Source: an uncultured Clostridiaceae bacterium
GTDB taxonomy: Bacteria; Bacillota; Clostridia; Lachnospirales; Lachnospiraceae
Reading direction: 5' to 3'
DNA length: 12,772 nt
Assembly (NCBI GenBank): GCA_958441075.1
Contig: CAUCBQ010000051.1
Coordinates: 1-12,772, forward strand
The position numbers were made by a program, and so were the translations under genes. Below, in pieces: positions 6,091 through 12,772 of the stretch; position 1 is the first letter of the stretch; the number at the start of each line of letters is the position of its first letter. The notes beneath the pieces are model-generated. The model did not search any database. It was not told the origin of the DNA and saw nothing but the letters and a program-made list of their open reading frames with translations.

Positions 6091-9000
6091 CTATCCTTCC
6101 TGCGCCATCTGATCTGTTACCATTACCTTCTTCCTTCCATTCCACAGATAGCGGATCACAGAAACAAATCTGGCATTTTCCGGCCGGATGAGCTGATAGA
6201 TTGCCAATGCAGGAACTGTATCATAATCCCCCCATAAAATCTGAGAATTGATCATAAAATTAAATTCAAACTCTACTATAAGGCGGAACATATCGCGGAT
6301 ATTCATTTCATCCACACCGGCAAAGGCCTCATCCAGAGAAATCATTTTCGGCGCGTCTTCACGGGCTCCCGCATATTTGGCTGCCACTGCGGAAAACAGC
6401 GGTACATACATGGACATGGCTTTTTCGCCTCCGCTGAACGTAAAGAACACCCGGTCTGTAAGTTCTTTCTTCTTCTCTCCTGTTTTCTGGCACTCCAACT
6501 GGAATTCAAACCATTTCCGATAGTCCAGAACCTCCCGCATCGTCGCATGGAAGGACTGTACTGCTCCTGTATCTCCCGCAAGCTTCCTTGCTTCCTCAAT
6601 CTTGGAACGGAAATGCAGCGAAATTTTATCTATTTCTTCCGGACGCATGATTTCGGCATCTTTCTGCAGTAATTCCACCAAAGCTCTGGTGTCCAGCTGT
6701 TCTTCTTTTTCTGCCCGTTTATTTTTCCACCGCAGGCTCAGTCTCAATCCGCTGGAGGTCTGCATGGACTCCATCAATCCGTTCATTTTCTCTACCCAGC
6801 GTTTGCTTGCCTGAATTCGGGCACGTATTTTTTTACTGATAGTATTCGCCAGAATATCCTCAAACAGTTCCCGGTCTCTTTCGCTTAAAACCTTGGCCAG
6901 CCCATCCGCATCTTCACAGAGTTTTTGCAGCAGCTCCTTAAATTTTACCGTGGTTCCCCTGTATTTCGCTGAAATATCAATTCTCTTTACGCTCATATCC
7001 AGGTAGGAATTTTCATCATTCAGGTCTTCAAAAAGAGAGGACAGTGTAATCTGATAATCCAGAAGAAATCCACGGTTCTGATGATAAACCTCCTGAAGAC
7101 CGCCAAAAACATCCTCCTGTTTTTTATTTCCGCAGCTTCCTGAAAGCTGTCCGCAGACTGCCTTCGCCAATCCGTCCATATCGTCGGTTTCCTCGATTAC
7201 ATCTTCCGTATATCCCAAACCATATTCCAGCTTAAACACGGCACCGTATTTTTCTTTTTTATCTGAAAACTGTTCTTTTTTCTTTTCATTTTCCTGTATT
7301 TTATCCTGCAGTACAGCTGCTTCGTTTTCCAATCGATTCTGCCTTCCTACACAGCTTTCTCTCTCACCGGGCAGAAGAATAAGCCTCTGCATACAATAAT
7401 CCAGACGTTCTCTGATTTGTTCGTAATCGGTAAGCTCCAGCTGTTTTCGTACAGAAACCAGAAATTCTTCCAATTCCCTGACCTTTATTAAGATTCTGCT
7501 CAAATCATAGCGGATATCATCCAGATCCTGCTCTATATCATCTCTGTACTCCTGCTGGCTTTTCACATACAGGACTCCATTTTGATAGTTGCCATAAAAC
7601 ACCTGAAGCCCGGCAAGCAGATCTTTATATTTATGCAGCGATTCCAAAACGGAAACAAACAGATCCAGACGGGGAGAAAGGTAACATTTCGCGCACAGCT
7701 CCCTTACTTTGATACGAATTTCATCCAGTTTTTTCCGTTCTGTTTCCGTGAGCGCCTGCTGCTCTCCTACCCGCCTGACCGCGAGTTCCAGACGGTATTC
7801 CCAGCCTGCAAGCTCTTTTGCCGCTGTTTTTAAATCTTCATCTTTCGGAAATTTCTCCCACTCTCTCCAAAGCAGCTCCAAACGCAGGCCGTTCTTCTCC
7901 AATGCAGCCTTTATTGTTTCCACCTGCTGCATTTTGTTATGACATAGCGTTTCCAGTTCTTCTATTTTTTCCTTCCTGTATTGTTCTCTGGCTCTGATAC
8001 CGATAAATCTGGCATGGTATTCTCCGGTAATCGTTCCTTCCAGGACTCCCAGACGATAATTTCCCCGTTCATCAATCCAGGTTCTTCCCTGATCGTTGCT
8101 TCTGCCAAATCCAATGGAAGATAAAATTCCTGAAATCTTCTGATAAAACAGGATATCATTCTCTCCGTTATCTACATCCAGCACCTTTGTCAAATTTTCC
8201 CGCACATGAGAAACATCGCCAAAAATATACCTGTCGCATACGCCGCAGTCCAGTTCTAACACTTTGTCTCTGTATTCTTCCGAAATGATCAATGCATCCA
8301 GTATTCCCATCTGCTGAAGAGCCTCTTCCAGGCGGTCTGCCTGCTGTGATTCCATCCCTGTTCCAAACTCTATGGTCTTATAAAACTGCTGATAGGGAAT
8401 CCCTTTTTCTTTTAAAAGACTGCGGTTTTTCTGTACGCATTCCGGCTGCTCCGGTTCCGGCTCTTTCTGCGTCTTCCACTCGGTCAGCTCCTCCTCTAAT
8501 CTCTGTAATTCACCGCTCTCATTTTCCATCTCCTGCTCCAGCAGCATTCGTTCTCTGGTAAATTCGCTTTCCTTTTCATATAATGTTTGTTTCGCCAGCT
8601 CCCGTATTTCAGAATAATCGCTCCCCTGTTCATACCCCTGAATTTTTCTGGAAATCTCCTGCATCACATCCGGCGTGAGAGAAAGCTCTTCATTGCTGCG
8701 TTCCCAGAGATATACCTGTTCTGTCAGCTCTGCCTTTGTTTCCTGCAAAAGACGTTCATACTGCTGCACCTCCCGCTCTGCCCCATTTCGTTCTGCCTGA
8801 CACAAATCCAGTTCCTTTAAGTAACGATCATATTTTTCCTGGCAGTTTTTTTCCTCCGTCAACCCCTCTTTTCCCCGTTCTGCCTGCTCCGTATACCTTT
8901 TCAAAAGCTGTACATGGGACTCAAACGAATAATCTGAATTTTTATCTTCCAGAAGTTCTTTTTTCAAAAAGGAAAACTCATCAAACGGTACGTCTTCCAG

Positions 9001-10191
9001 CTCATCCTCCATTTCCTCAATGCAGGTTTCTATCTCTCCCCAGATGCGTTCATTCTCTTCCTCTCCCCTTTTCAGCCGTCTCTCCGTTTCCTGCATCTTA
9101 TCCTTTTTCTCCTGCTCCTGTCTCTCTTTTACACACTTTTCCTCTGCCTTTTCCCGCAGTTCTCCCGTTAATTTCAGTTCCTGTTCCTTTAACTTTGCCG
9201 CATCGCTTTTTGTGAGGGATTCTTTTTCCTTCTTTAAAACTTCTTCCTCCCGCGCAAGCTCCTGATACCGCTGTTTTTCTTTTTCCAGCATCACCGTTTT
9301 TTCATTCAGTTCTTCCAGCTGTCTTTTCCCCATACGTTCACAGTCTTCATAGGCGTTTCCAGCTTCTGCAAACATACGGGCTTTATTATAAAGTACGATC
9401 CGGTTATACTGGTCGTAGATTTTTTCAATCTGTCTGGCCCCCCGGATGCTCTCGTTTAAGCTGTCCAGATTTGTTTTCAAATTATCCATATTTTCAATCG
9501 CCTCAGACATGGGCCGCAAGTCATCTTCCGATAAGGTCTGCAGCGAACTGCTCAGAATTTCATTAATAACGGTAGGCTTGAAATCTTTAGAAAGCTTTGG
9601 CGTACGAAGCTGGATCAAAAGCTCCAGCAGTTCCTTATACTCTTCCTGGGTTTCAAATCCAAACAGAAGGCGATTCACACAGGCTGCATATTCGCTTTGA
9701 GTCTCCATCACCTTCCCACCATCGCCAATCCTGTTTTTTAACTCAATTTTAGAACAGGTGATTTTATTTTCCAGATCTTTATACAAAAAGATATCATATC
9801 CCACCCGTCTGTTATCCGTAATACAAAAATACCAGGATTCCAGCTTTTTATTCTTTCTTGCACGGATTCCCAGCCCCAAAGTCAGATATTCTTCACTTCC
9901 CAGACGCTTAAATTCCATATAAAGATATCCGGTTCTCTCATCCCGGTCATCGTTTTCCTCCAAAAGATAATTCTCCATTTTCCTTGCACGGGAACCAAAT
10001 GGGTCCAACCTCTCCGGACGCATATTTCCATCCAGTAAAAGAGGAATAAAGCTCTGCATGGTAACTGATTTTCCCGAACCATTTGAACCTCTTAAAAGCA
10101 TACGGCCTTCCGAAACTTCAAACGTTTCCTCATCATAGTACCAAAAATCCACCAGTCCTGCCCTGTTTATCTGCCACTTTCCACTATTCAT
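6091..10191 (-). CDS. jetC: Wadjet type II JetC, SMC/MukB-like ATPase (TIGR02680)
   Basis: This is the SMC-like motor of the anti-plasmid complex, 1366 residues, close to the usual size of TIGR02680 proteins. The N-terminal head has NRAGLVDFWYYD, Walker A GSNGSGKS (35-42) and LRPERLDPFGSRARKM-like sequence (here starting NMRPERL, 56-71). A long coiled coil runs from about 280 to 590. A globular hinge-like region follows (about 597-740, containing a CGVC at 649-652), then the returning coil. The C-terminal head has the ABC signature FSGGEK (1252-1257) and Walker B MISLDE (1283-1288). ATP binding by paired heads drives DNA loop extrusion. I chose ATG 10191, which overlaps the jetB stop as ATGAATAG with GAGG nine bases upstream. 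An in-frame ATG at 10272 would add 27 residues, overlap jetB by 89 bp and precede the conserved start. All motor motifs look intact. Confidence 0.93.
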   Translation of the reverse strand: MNSGKWQINRAGLVDFWYYDEETFEVSEGRMLLRGSNGSGKSVTMQSFIPLLLDGNMRPERLDPFGSRARKMENYLLEENDDRDERTGYLYMEFKRLGSEEYLTLGLGIRARKNKKLESWYFCITDNRRVGYDIFLYKDLENKITCSKIELKNRIGDGGKVMETQSEYAACVNRLLFGFETQEEYKELLELLIQLRTPKLSKDFKPTVINEILSSSLQTLSEDDLRPMSEAIENMDNLKTNLDSLNESIRGARQIEKIYDQYNRIVLYNKARMFAEAGNAYEDCERMGKRQLEELNEKTVMLEKEKQRYQELAREEEVLKKEKESLTKSDAAKLKEQELKLTGELREKAEEKCVKERQEQEKKDKMQETERRLKRGEEENERIWGEIETCIEEMEDELEDVPFDEFSFLKKELLEDKNSDYSFESHVQLLKRYTEQAERGKEGLTEEKNCQEKYDRYLKELDLCQAERNGAEREVQQYERLLQETKAELTEQVYLWERSNEELSLTPDVMQEISRKIQGYEQGSDYSEIRELAKQTLYEKESEFTRERMLLEQEMENESGELQRLEEELTEWKTQKEPEPEQPECVQKNRSLLKEKGIPYQQFYKTIEFGTGMESQQADRLEEALQQMGILDALIISEEYRDKVLELDCGVCDRYIFGDVSHVRENLTKVLDVDNGENDILFYQKISGILSSIGFGRSNDQGRTWIDERGNYRLGVLEGTITGEYHARFIGIRAREQYRKEKIEELETLCHNKMQQVETIKAALEKNGLRLELLWREWEKFPKDEDLKTAAKELAGWEYRLELAVRRVGEQQALTETERKKLDEIRIKVRELCAKCYLSPRLDLFVSVLESLHKYKDLLAGLQVFYGNYQNGVLYVKSQQEYRDDIEQDLDDIRYDLSRILIKVRELEEFLVSVRKQLELTDYEQIRERLDYCMQRLILLPGERESCVGRQNRLENEAAVLQDKIQENEKKKEQFSDKKEKYGAVFKLEYGLGYTEDVIEETDDMDGLAKAVCGQLSGSCGNKKQEDVFGGLQEVYHQNRGFLLDYQITLSSLFEDLNDENSYLDMSVKRIDISAKYRGTTVKFKELLQKLCEDADGLAKVLSERDRELFEDILANTISKKIRARIQASKRWVEKMNGLMESMQTSSGLRLSLRWKNKRAEKEEQLDTRALVELLQKDAEIMRPEEIDKISLHFRSKIEEARKLAGDTGAVQSFHATMREVLDYRKWFEFQLECQKTGEKKKELTDRVFFTFSGGEKAMSMYVPLFSAVAAKYAGAREDAPKMISLDEAFAGVDEMNIRDMFRLIVEFEFNFMINSQILWGDYDTVPALAIYQLIRPENARFVSVIRYLWNGRKKVMVTDQMAQEG

Positions 10192-11329
10192 CGCCTTTGT
10201 CCTCTTTTCCAAAATCTTCCGGATATTTTCCCATGATTTTACCTGCTGCTGATCGGATGTATATATCACCATATGCCTGCTCTATCATCATCAGATTTTC
10301 CATATAATCATATACTTCCCGGTAAAATTCTGCAAAGGTCATTTCCCGATATGTCTTATTAAATCCCGCCCCAAACTGCTCTTTGCACTTTTCCACAAGC
10401 CTCTGAAAATTTTCTTTTGGAAGACGGATTTGTTCATCCAGAGGCACTTCTATTCTGCCTGTCCGTATTTCTTCCTGCAGAAGCTGGTACAAAAGCAGCA
10501 CAATGTCTGACAGTGTATTTTCTTCCGGAAAGGTCCGGCCAAGCCTGCAGTTCTCCTCTAATATCAGAAACGCACTGCTGCTGTGTACCTGCAGCTCACA
10601 TGGAAACAGCTCCGATAATTCTCCCTGTATCATATTGCGGTAATTACGCACATAGGCAAAATCTTCTTCCGTATCCCCATCTCTGTACATTCCCATGGTC
10701 ATCAGAAGCCTGCGGTACACCCGCTGTCTTCGGATAATTCCCCTGTCTTCATCTAAATCAATCCACTCTTCTTTTTCAAAATCTTTCGGCACTGTATAGC
10801 CCATAATATCCTGGGTGAAATTTTTCATAAAATACCGTGAAACCCCTGTATTCTCATACAAAACTTCACTGGTATCATCTTTTGCAAATCCCTCTTCTGT
10901 CCCGTCATTTACATTCAAAATTCCACATGCCACACAGTATTTCATCACCCGGATCATATGACGGCGGTAACGGTAAATGGTCCAGTCAACCTGCTCTTCC
11001 CTGTACTGGCTCTGTACATATTCTGTAAGCTCTGACAACACAAACTGATCCTCTGCCTTTTTATCCTCAAGAAACATAAGAACCAGACAAAAAAATACAT
11101 ACTCAATGGGATCGCAAAACTCAGAAATTCCCATCCAGTTTTCTGCAGCTGCAGGCAGCTTTTCCACCTTAATCATATAAGGATTGATCAGTACCTGATA
11201 CCCCAGCTTTTCTCTTAAAAATTTCTTTTCCTCCCCTGATGCCAGCGCTTCTTTTATCTGATAATACAGCTCACGATCCCTGGATTTTAAAATCCATCTG
11301 TTGTTCAGCAGCACTTCCAGTACCTTCAT
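10184..11329 (-). CDS. jetB: Wadjet type II JetB, KITE-like subunit (TIGR02678/DUF2398)
   Basis: This 381-residue soluble protein resembles TIGR02678/DUF2398 throughout: RWILKSRDRELYYQI near the N-terminus (11-25), KKFLREKLGYQVLINPYMIKVEKLP (35-59), then LEDKKAEDQFVLSELTEYVQ (87-106), VDWTIYRYRRHMIRVMKY (114-131) and VLYENTGVSRYF (156-167), where the family is most conserved. It ends in a part rich in helices, including the YREMTFAEFYREV segment. By analogy with MukE-like KITE proteins in other Wadjet systems it should form a dimer of winged-helix modules that binds the kleisin JetA and DNA. It has no enzymatic motif. Its ATG overlaps the jetA stop as ATGA (4 bp), so translation is coupled, and its own stop overlaps the jetC start by 8 bp. 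The N-terminus and length look normal. Confidence 0.88.
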   Translation of the reverse strand: MKVLEVLLNNRWILKSRDRELYYQIKEALASGEEKKFLREKLGYQVLINPYMIKVEKLPAAAENWMGISEFCDPIEYVFFCLVLMFLEDKKAEDQFVLSELTEYVQSQYREEQVDWTIYRYRRHMIRVMKYCVACGILNVNDGTEEGFAKDDTSEVLYENTGVSRYFMKNFTQDIMGYTVPKDFEKEEWIDLDEDRGIIRRQRVYRRLLMTMGMYRDGDTEEDFAYVRNYRNMIQGELSELFPCELQVHSSSAFLILEENCRLGRTFPEENTLSDIVLLLYQLLQEEIRTGRIEVPLDEQIRLPKENFQRLVEKCKEQFGAGFNKTYREMTFAEFYREVYDYMENLMMIEQAYGDIYIRSAAGKIMGKYPEDFGKEDKGDE

Positions 11330-12720
11330 ATTTCCTGTTCCCCTTCTTCAAATACCATCGTATAACAGGGCATCTGAAACTCTCCGTCTGTACATTTTAA
11401 TGTACAGTATTCCTTTGCATCTGTCTCTTCAATGTAATACATCTGACCGTCCTCGGTCTTGGCTCTGTGATTTTTCTTCTCCAATGCCTTAGACAGCCAT
11501 AGAAGAAACATATCCCGCACATATGGCTCGATCACCGGAAGATTCGCAAACTCCAGCCTTCCGTTTTTAATATAGCTTCTCAGCAGCTTCCGTTCCTTTT
11601 CCAGACGCTGTATTTCAGCCCTGCGCATGGCCTCCTTCTCTTTTGAATGGTCTGTAATCCCGCTTCTTTTCGCCTTTTCCCGATATGTACGAACCCTGGG
11701 CGTTACTGTGACCACATATGGATTTTCCTCATATACCCCGCTGTTGATACTGTCCGTCTCTCTGGCCATACTCCCCTTTAAATGCAGCGGTTTTTCCATC
11801 CCAAAAACAACCGCTGCCAATCGATGGGCCTCGGAAATATTTCTGCATTTTGCAAACATTTGGGCTACCTTTTTATACTCTTCCCTGCGATTGGAGCCCT
11901 GATTGCTCATTTCGCTGATACGGGCCGCATAACGCGTAATTTTCCTGATAATTTCATTGGTTGTATCAAATACCTTGCCTGCTTCCGATTCCTGTCCGTC
12001 TCTTCCTGCAAACCATTCTACCATGCTTTCCCAGCGCCCGTTGATTTTTTCATAAATCAGCTGTTCATCCATTTCCACATCCATACGGGGGATGGAACAC
12101 TCATACGCTGTAACCTTCTGTAAAATGTTATTTACCGTCTTTTCCTGTACATTCTTCAGTTCCTGTTCAATCGCCGTCACATTCACCTGCAGACTTTTCA
12201 CAAAGGAACGCAGATAGTCCATCAAACGATCTTTGAATAAAAGAAACTCCCTGGTTCTCATCATCTCTTCTGCTTTTACGCTGTTCAATTCCCGCATATA
12301 ATCCTGATAATTCTGATTTAATCGAATGAAATCATTATTCAGATCATTCCACCAGGCATGAACATTCTCATCCTCTTTCACAGATATTTCTTCCAGCTTC
12401 CCCAGATCGATCCGAATCCGTTCCAATAATGTGGGCTCAAGGGATGATCCCTCTATAAACAGATTTTCGATTCGTACAATCATGCGCTCAATTTCTACCG
12501 CTGTCTCCGATAACTGATACCGAAACTTTTTGTTCTTGAATTCTTCAATCGTAGCCGCCTTTCTGGTGTCCTGAATGGTAACCAGATTTCCCCAGGATGT
12601 CAGGGCTGTAAGATCCTGCTGGCACTGCTCCATCGTATAGTCTGCAAAATATGGATCTTCTTTTAATTCTTCAAAAACCTCTTCCTGATACAGCCAGTAT
12701 TTTAACTTCTCATATTTTAA
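11326..12720 (-). CDS. jetA: Wadjet type II JetA, kleisin-like subunit (TIGR02677/DUF2397), 5' end missing or disrupted
   Basis: The first gene of the operon encodes the kleisin-like subunit that bridges the SMC heads. Family features are clear: an N-terminal winged-helix region leading to WGNLVTIQDTRKA and TIEEFKNKKFRYQLS, a helical middle (NDLNNDFIRLNQNYQDYMREL-like, which I recognise in TIGR02677), EAHRLAAVVFG, RETDSINSGVYEE, and PRVRTYREKAKRS near the C-terminus. The first ATG (12633) has no ribosome binding site, and 30 or so codons upstream still read as family sequence (LKYEKLKYWLYQEEVFEELK). I therefore count from about 12720. Further upstream the frame hits TGA (12739-12741) with no start codon in between. 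Roughly 25-35 expected N-terminal residues are absent. The junction falls in a run of seven A's (plus strand) next to palindromes, suggesting insertion of a mobile element. An assembly join at a repeat would look the same. Confidence 0.85.
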   Translation of the reverse strand, partial: LKYEKLKYWLYQEEVFEELKEDPYFADYTMEQCQQDLTALTSWGNLVTIQDTRKAATIEEFKNKKFRYQLSETAVEIERMIVRIENLFIEGSSLEPTLLERIRIDLGKLEEISVKEDENVHAWWNDLNNDFIRLNQNYQDYMRELNSVKAEEMMRTREFLLFKDRLMDYLRSFVKSLQVNVTAIEQELKNVQEKTVNNILQKVTAYECSIPRMDVEMDEQLIYEKINGRWESMVEWFAGRDGQESEAGKVFDTTNEIIRKITRYAARISEMSNQGSNRREEYKKVAQMFAKCRNISEAHRLAAVVFGMEKPLHLKGSMARETDSINSGVYEENPYVVTVTPRVRTYREKAKRSGITDHSKEKEAMRRAEIQRLEKERKLLRSYIKNGRLEFANLPVIEPYVRDMFLLWLSKALEKKNHRAKTEDGQMYYIEETDAKEYCTLKCTDGEFQMPCYTMVFEEGEQEI

Positions 12721-12724
12721 AAAA

Positions 12725-12772
12725 ATGCCTACGGCATCTCAGCTCCCCTACCCCTCAATCTTGAGGGGAAAG
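12725..12772. mobile_element. Palindrome-rich sequence, possible end of an IS200/IS605-like element
   Basis: The last 48 bp differ from the coding sequence before them. They contain ATGCCTACGGCAT (12725-12737, 5-bp arms, 3-nt loop), a pyrimidine-rich stretch, and the perfect hairpin CCCCTCAATCTTGAGGGG (12751-12768, 8-bp arms, 2-nt loop). IS200/IS605 elements lack terminal inverted repeats and target duplications, but carry subterminal hairpins a short way in from each end, as seen here. No transposase gene is in the window, so this rests on hairpin layout and on the sudden loss of the jetA frame. Confidence 0.35.

Noticed and set aside
8736..9215. Plus-strand proline-rich 159-codon frame within jetC
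   Set aside because: It is antisense to the coiled coil of JetC; the composition reflects reversed Glu/Lys-rich codons and there is no ribosome binding site or family match.
10192..10272. ATG at 10272 as the jetC start
   Set aside because: It would overlap jetB by 89 bp; ATG 10191 overlaps the jetB stop by 8 bp, has GAGG at good spacing and starts just before the conserved head sequence.
12631..12633. ATG at 12633 as the true jetA start
   Set aside because: There is no Shine-Dalgarno and family-like sequence continues upstream in frame, so it is an internal methionine.
4804..12720. Type I Wadjet or a MukBEF/condensin locus
   Set aside because: The JetA, JetB and JetC sequences resemble TIGR02677, TIGR02678 and TIGR02680 and not DUF3375/DUF4194, and a TOPRIM nuclease gene completes the operon, which MukBEF lacks.
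1..12772. CRISPR arrays, tRNA or rRNA genes
   Set aside because: No regularly spaced repeats, cloverleaf-like sequences or conserved rRNA segments were seen on either strand.

Overview
The window looks like chromosomal DNA of a Clostridia-class Bacillota, most likely a Lachnospiraceae-type gut anaerobe. The reasons are strong AGGAGG-type ribosome binding sites, consensus sigma-A promoters, moderate GC with AT-rich spacers, and protein families (BmrR-like MerR, MgtE, TIGR02677-type Wadjet) that read best against that group. The assignment is inference; no rRNA or tRNA is present to confirm it.

Left part (1-2092, minus strand): the first 97 codons of a RecQ helicase, cut by the window edge, lie 5 bp downstream of a transglutaminase-like cysteine-protease-fold protein. 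The two share an extended -10 promoter near 1480 and a leader with two hairpins. Upstream is a GNAT acetyltransferase gene, also on the minus strand.

Regulatory hub (2093-2173): the GNAT gene is divergent from a BmrR-like MerR regulator (plus strand). A perfect 17-bp palindrome lies in the spacer of the GNAT promoter, whose -35 and -10 are 19 bp apart. This is the classic arrangement for a MerR-activated promoter, so the regulator probably activates the acetyltransferase gene and controls its own.

Magnesium transport (3020-4790, plus strand): mgtE, a complete MgtE Mg2+ channel/transporter, follows its own promoter. Its leader is about 310 nt, rich in complementary arms, with a U-rich run and a short ribosome-bindable ORF. 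The leader does not match the M-box consensus I know and may be a different kind of Mg2+-responsive attenuator. A perfect 12-bp hairpin after mgtE terminates transcription from both sides.

Right part (4804-12772, minus strand): a tightly coupled four-gene operon, jetA-jetB-jetC-jetD, encodes a type II Wadjet (JetABCD) anti-plasmid SMC-nuclease complex: a kleisin-like TIGR02677/DUF2397 protein, a KITE-like TIGR02678/DUF2398 protein, an SMC/MukB-like TIGR02680 ATPase and a TOPRIM nuclease of the TIGR02679/DUF2399 type. ATPase and nuclease motifs are intact. The 5' end of jetA is not normal, however: the conserved reading frame runs upstream past the first ATG and then meets an in-frame TGA in a palindrome-rich stretch that resembles the end of an IS200/IS605-like element. 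The defence operon may therefore be interrupted, cut off from its promoter, or expressed from the neighbouring element.
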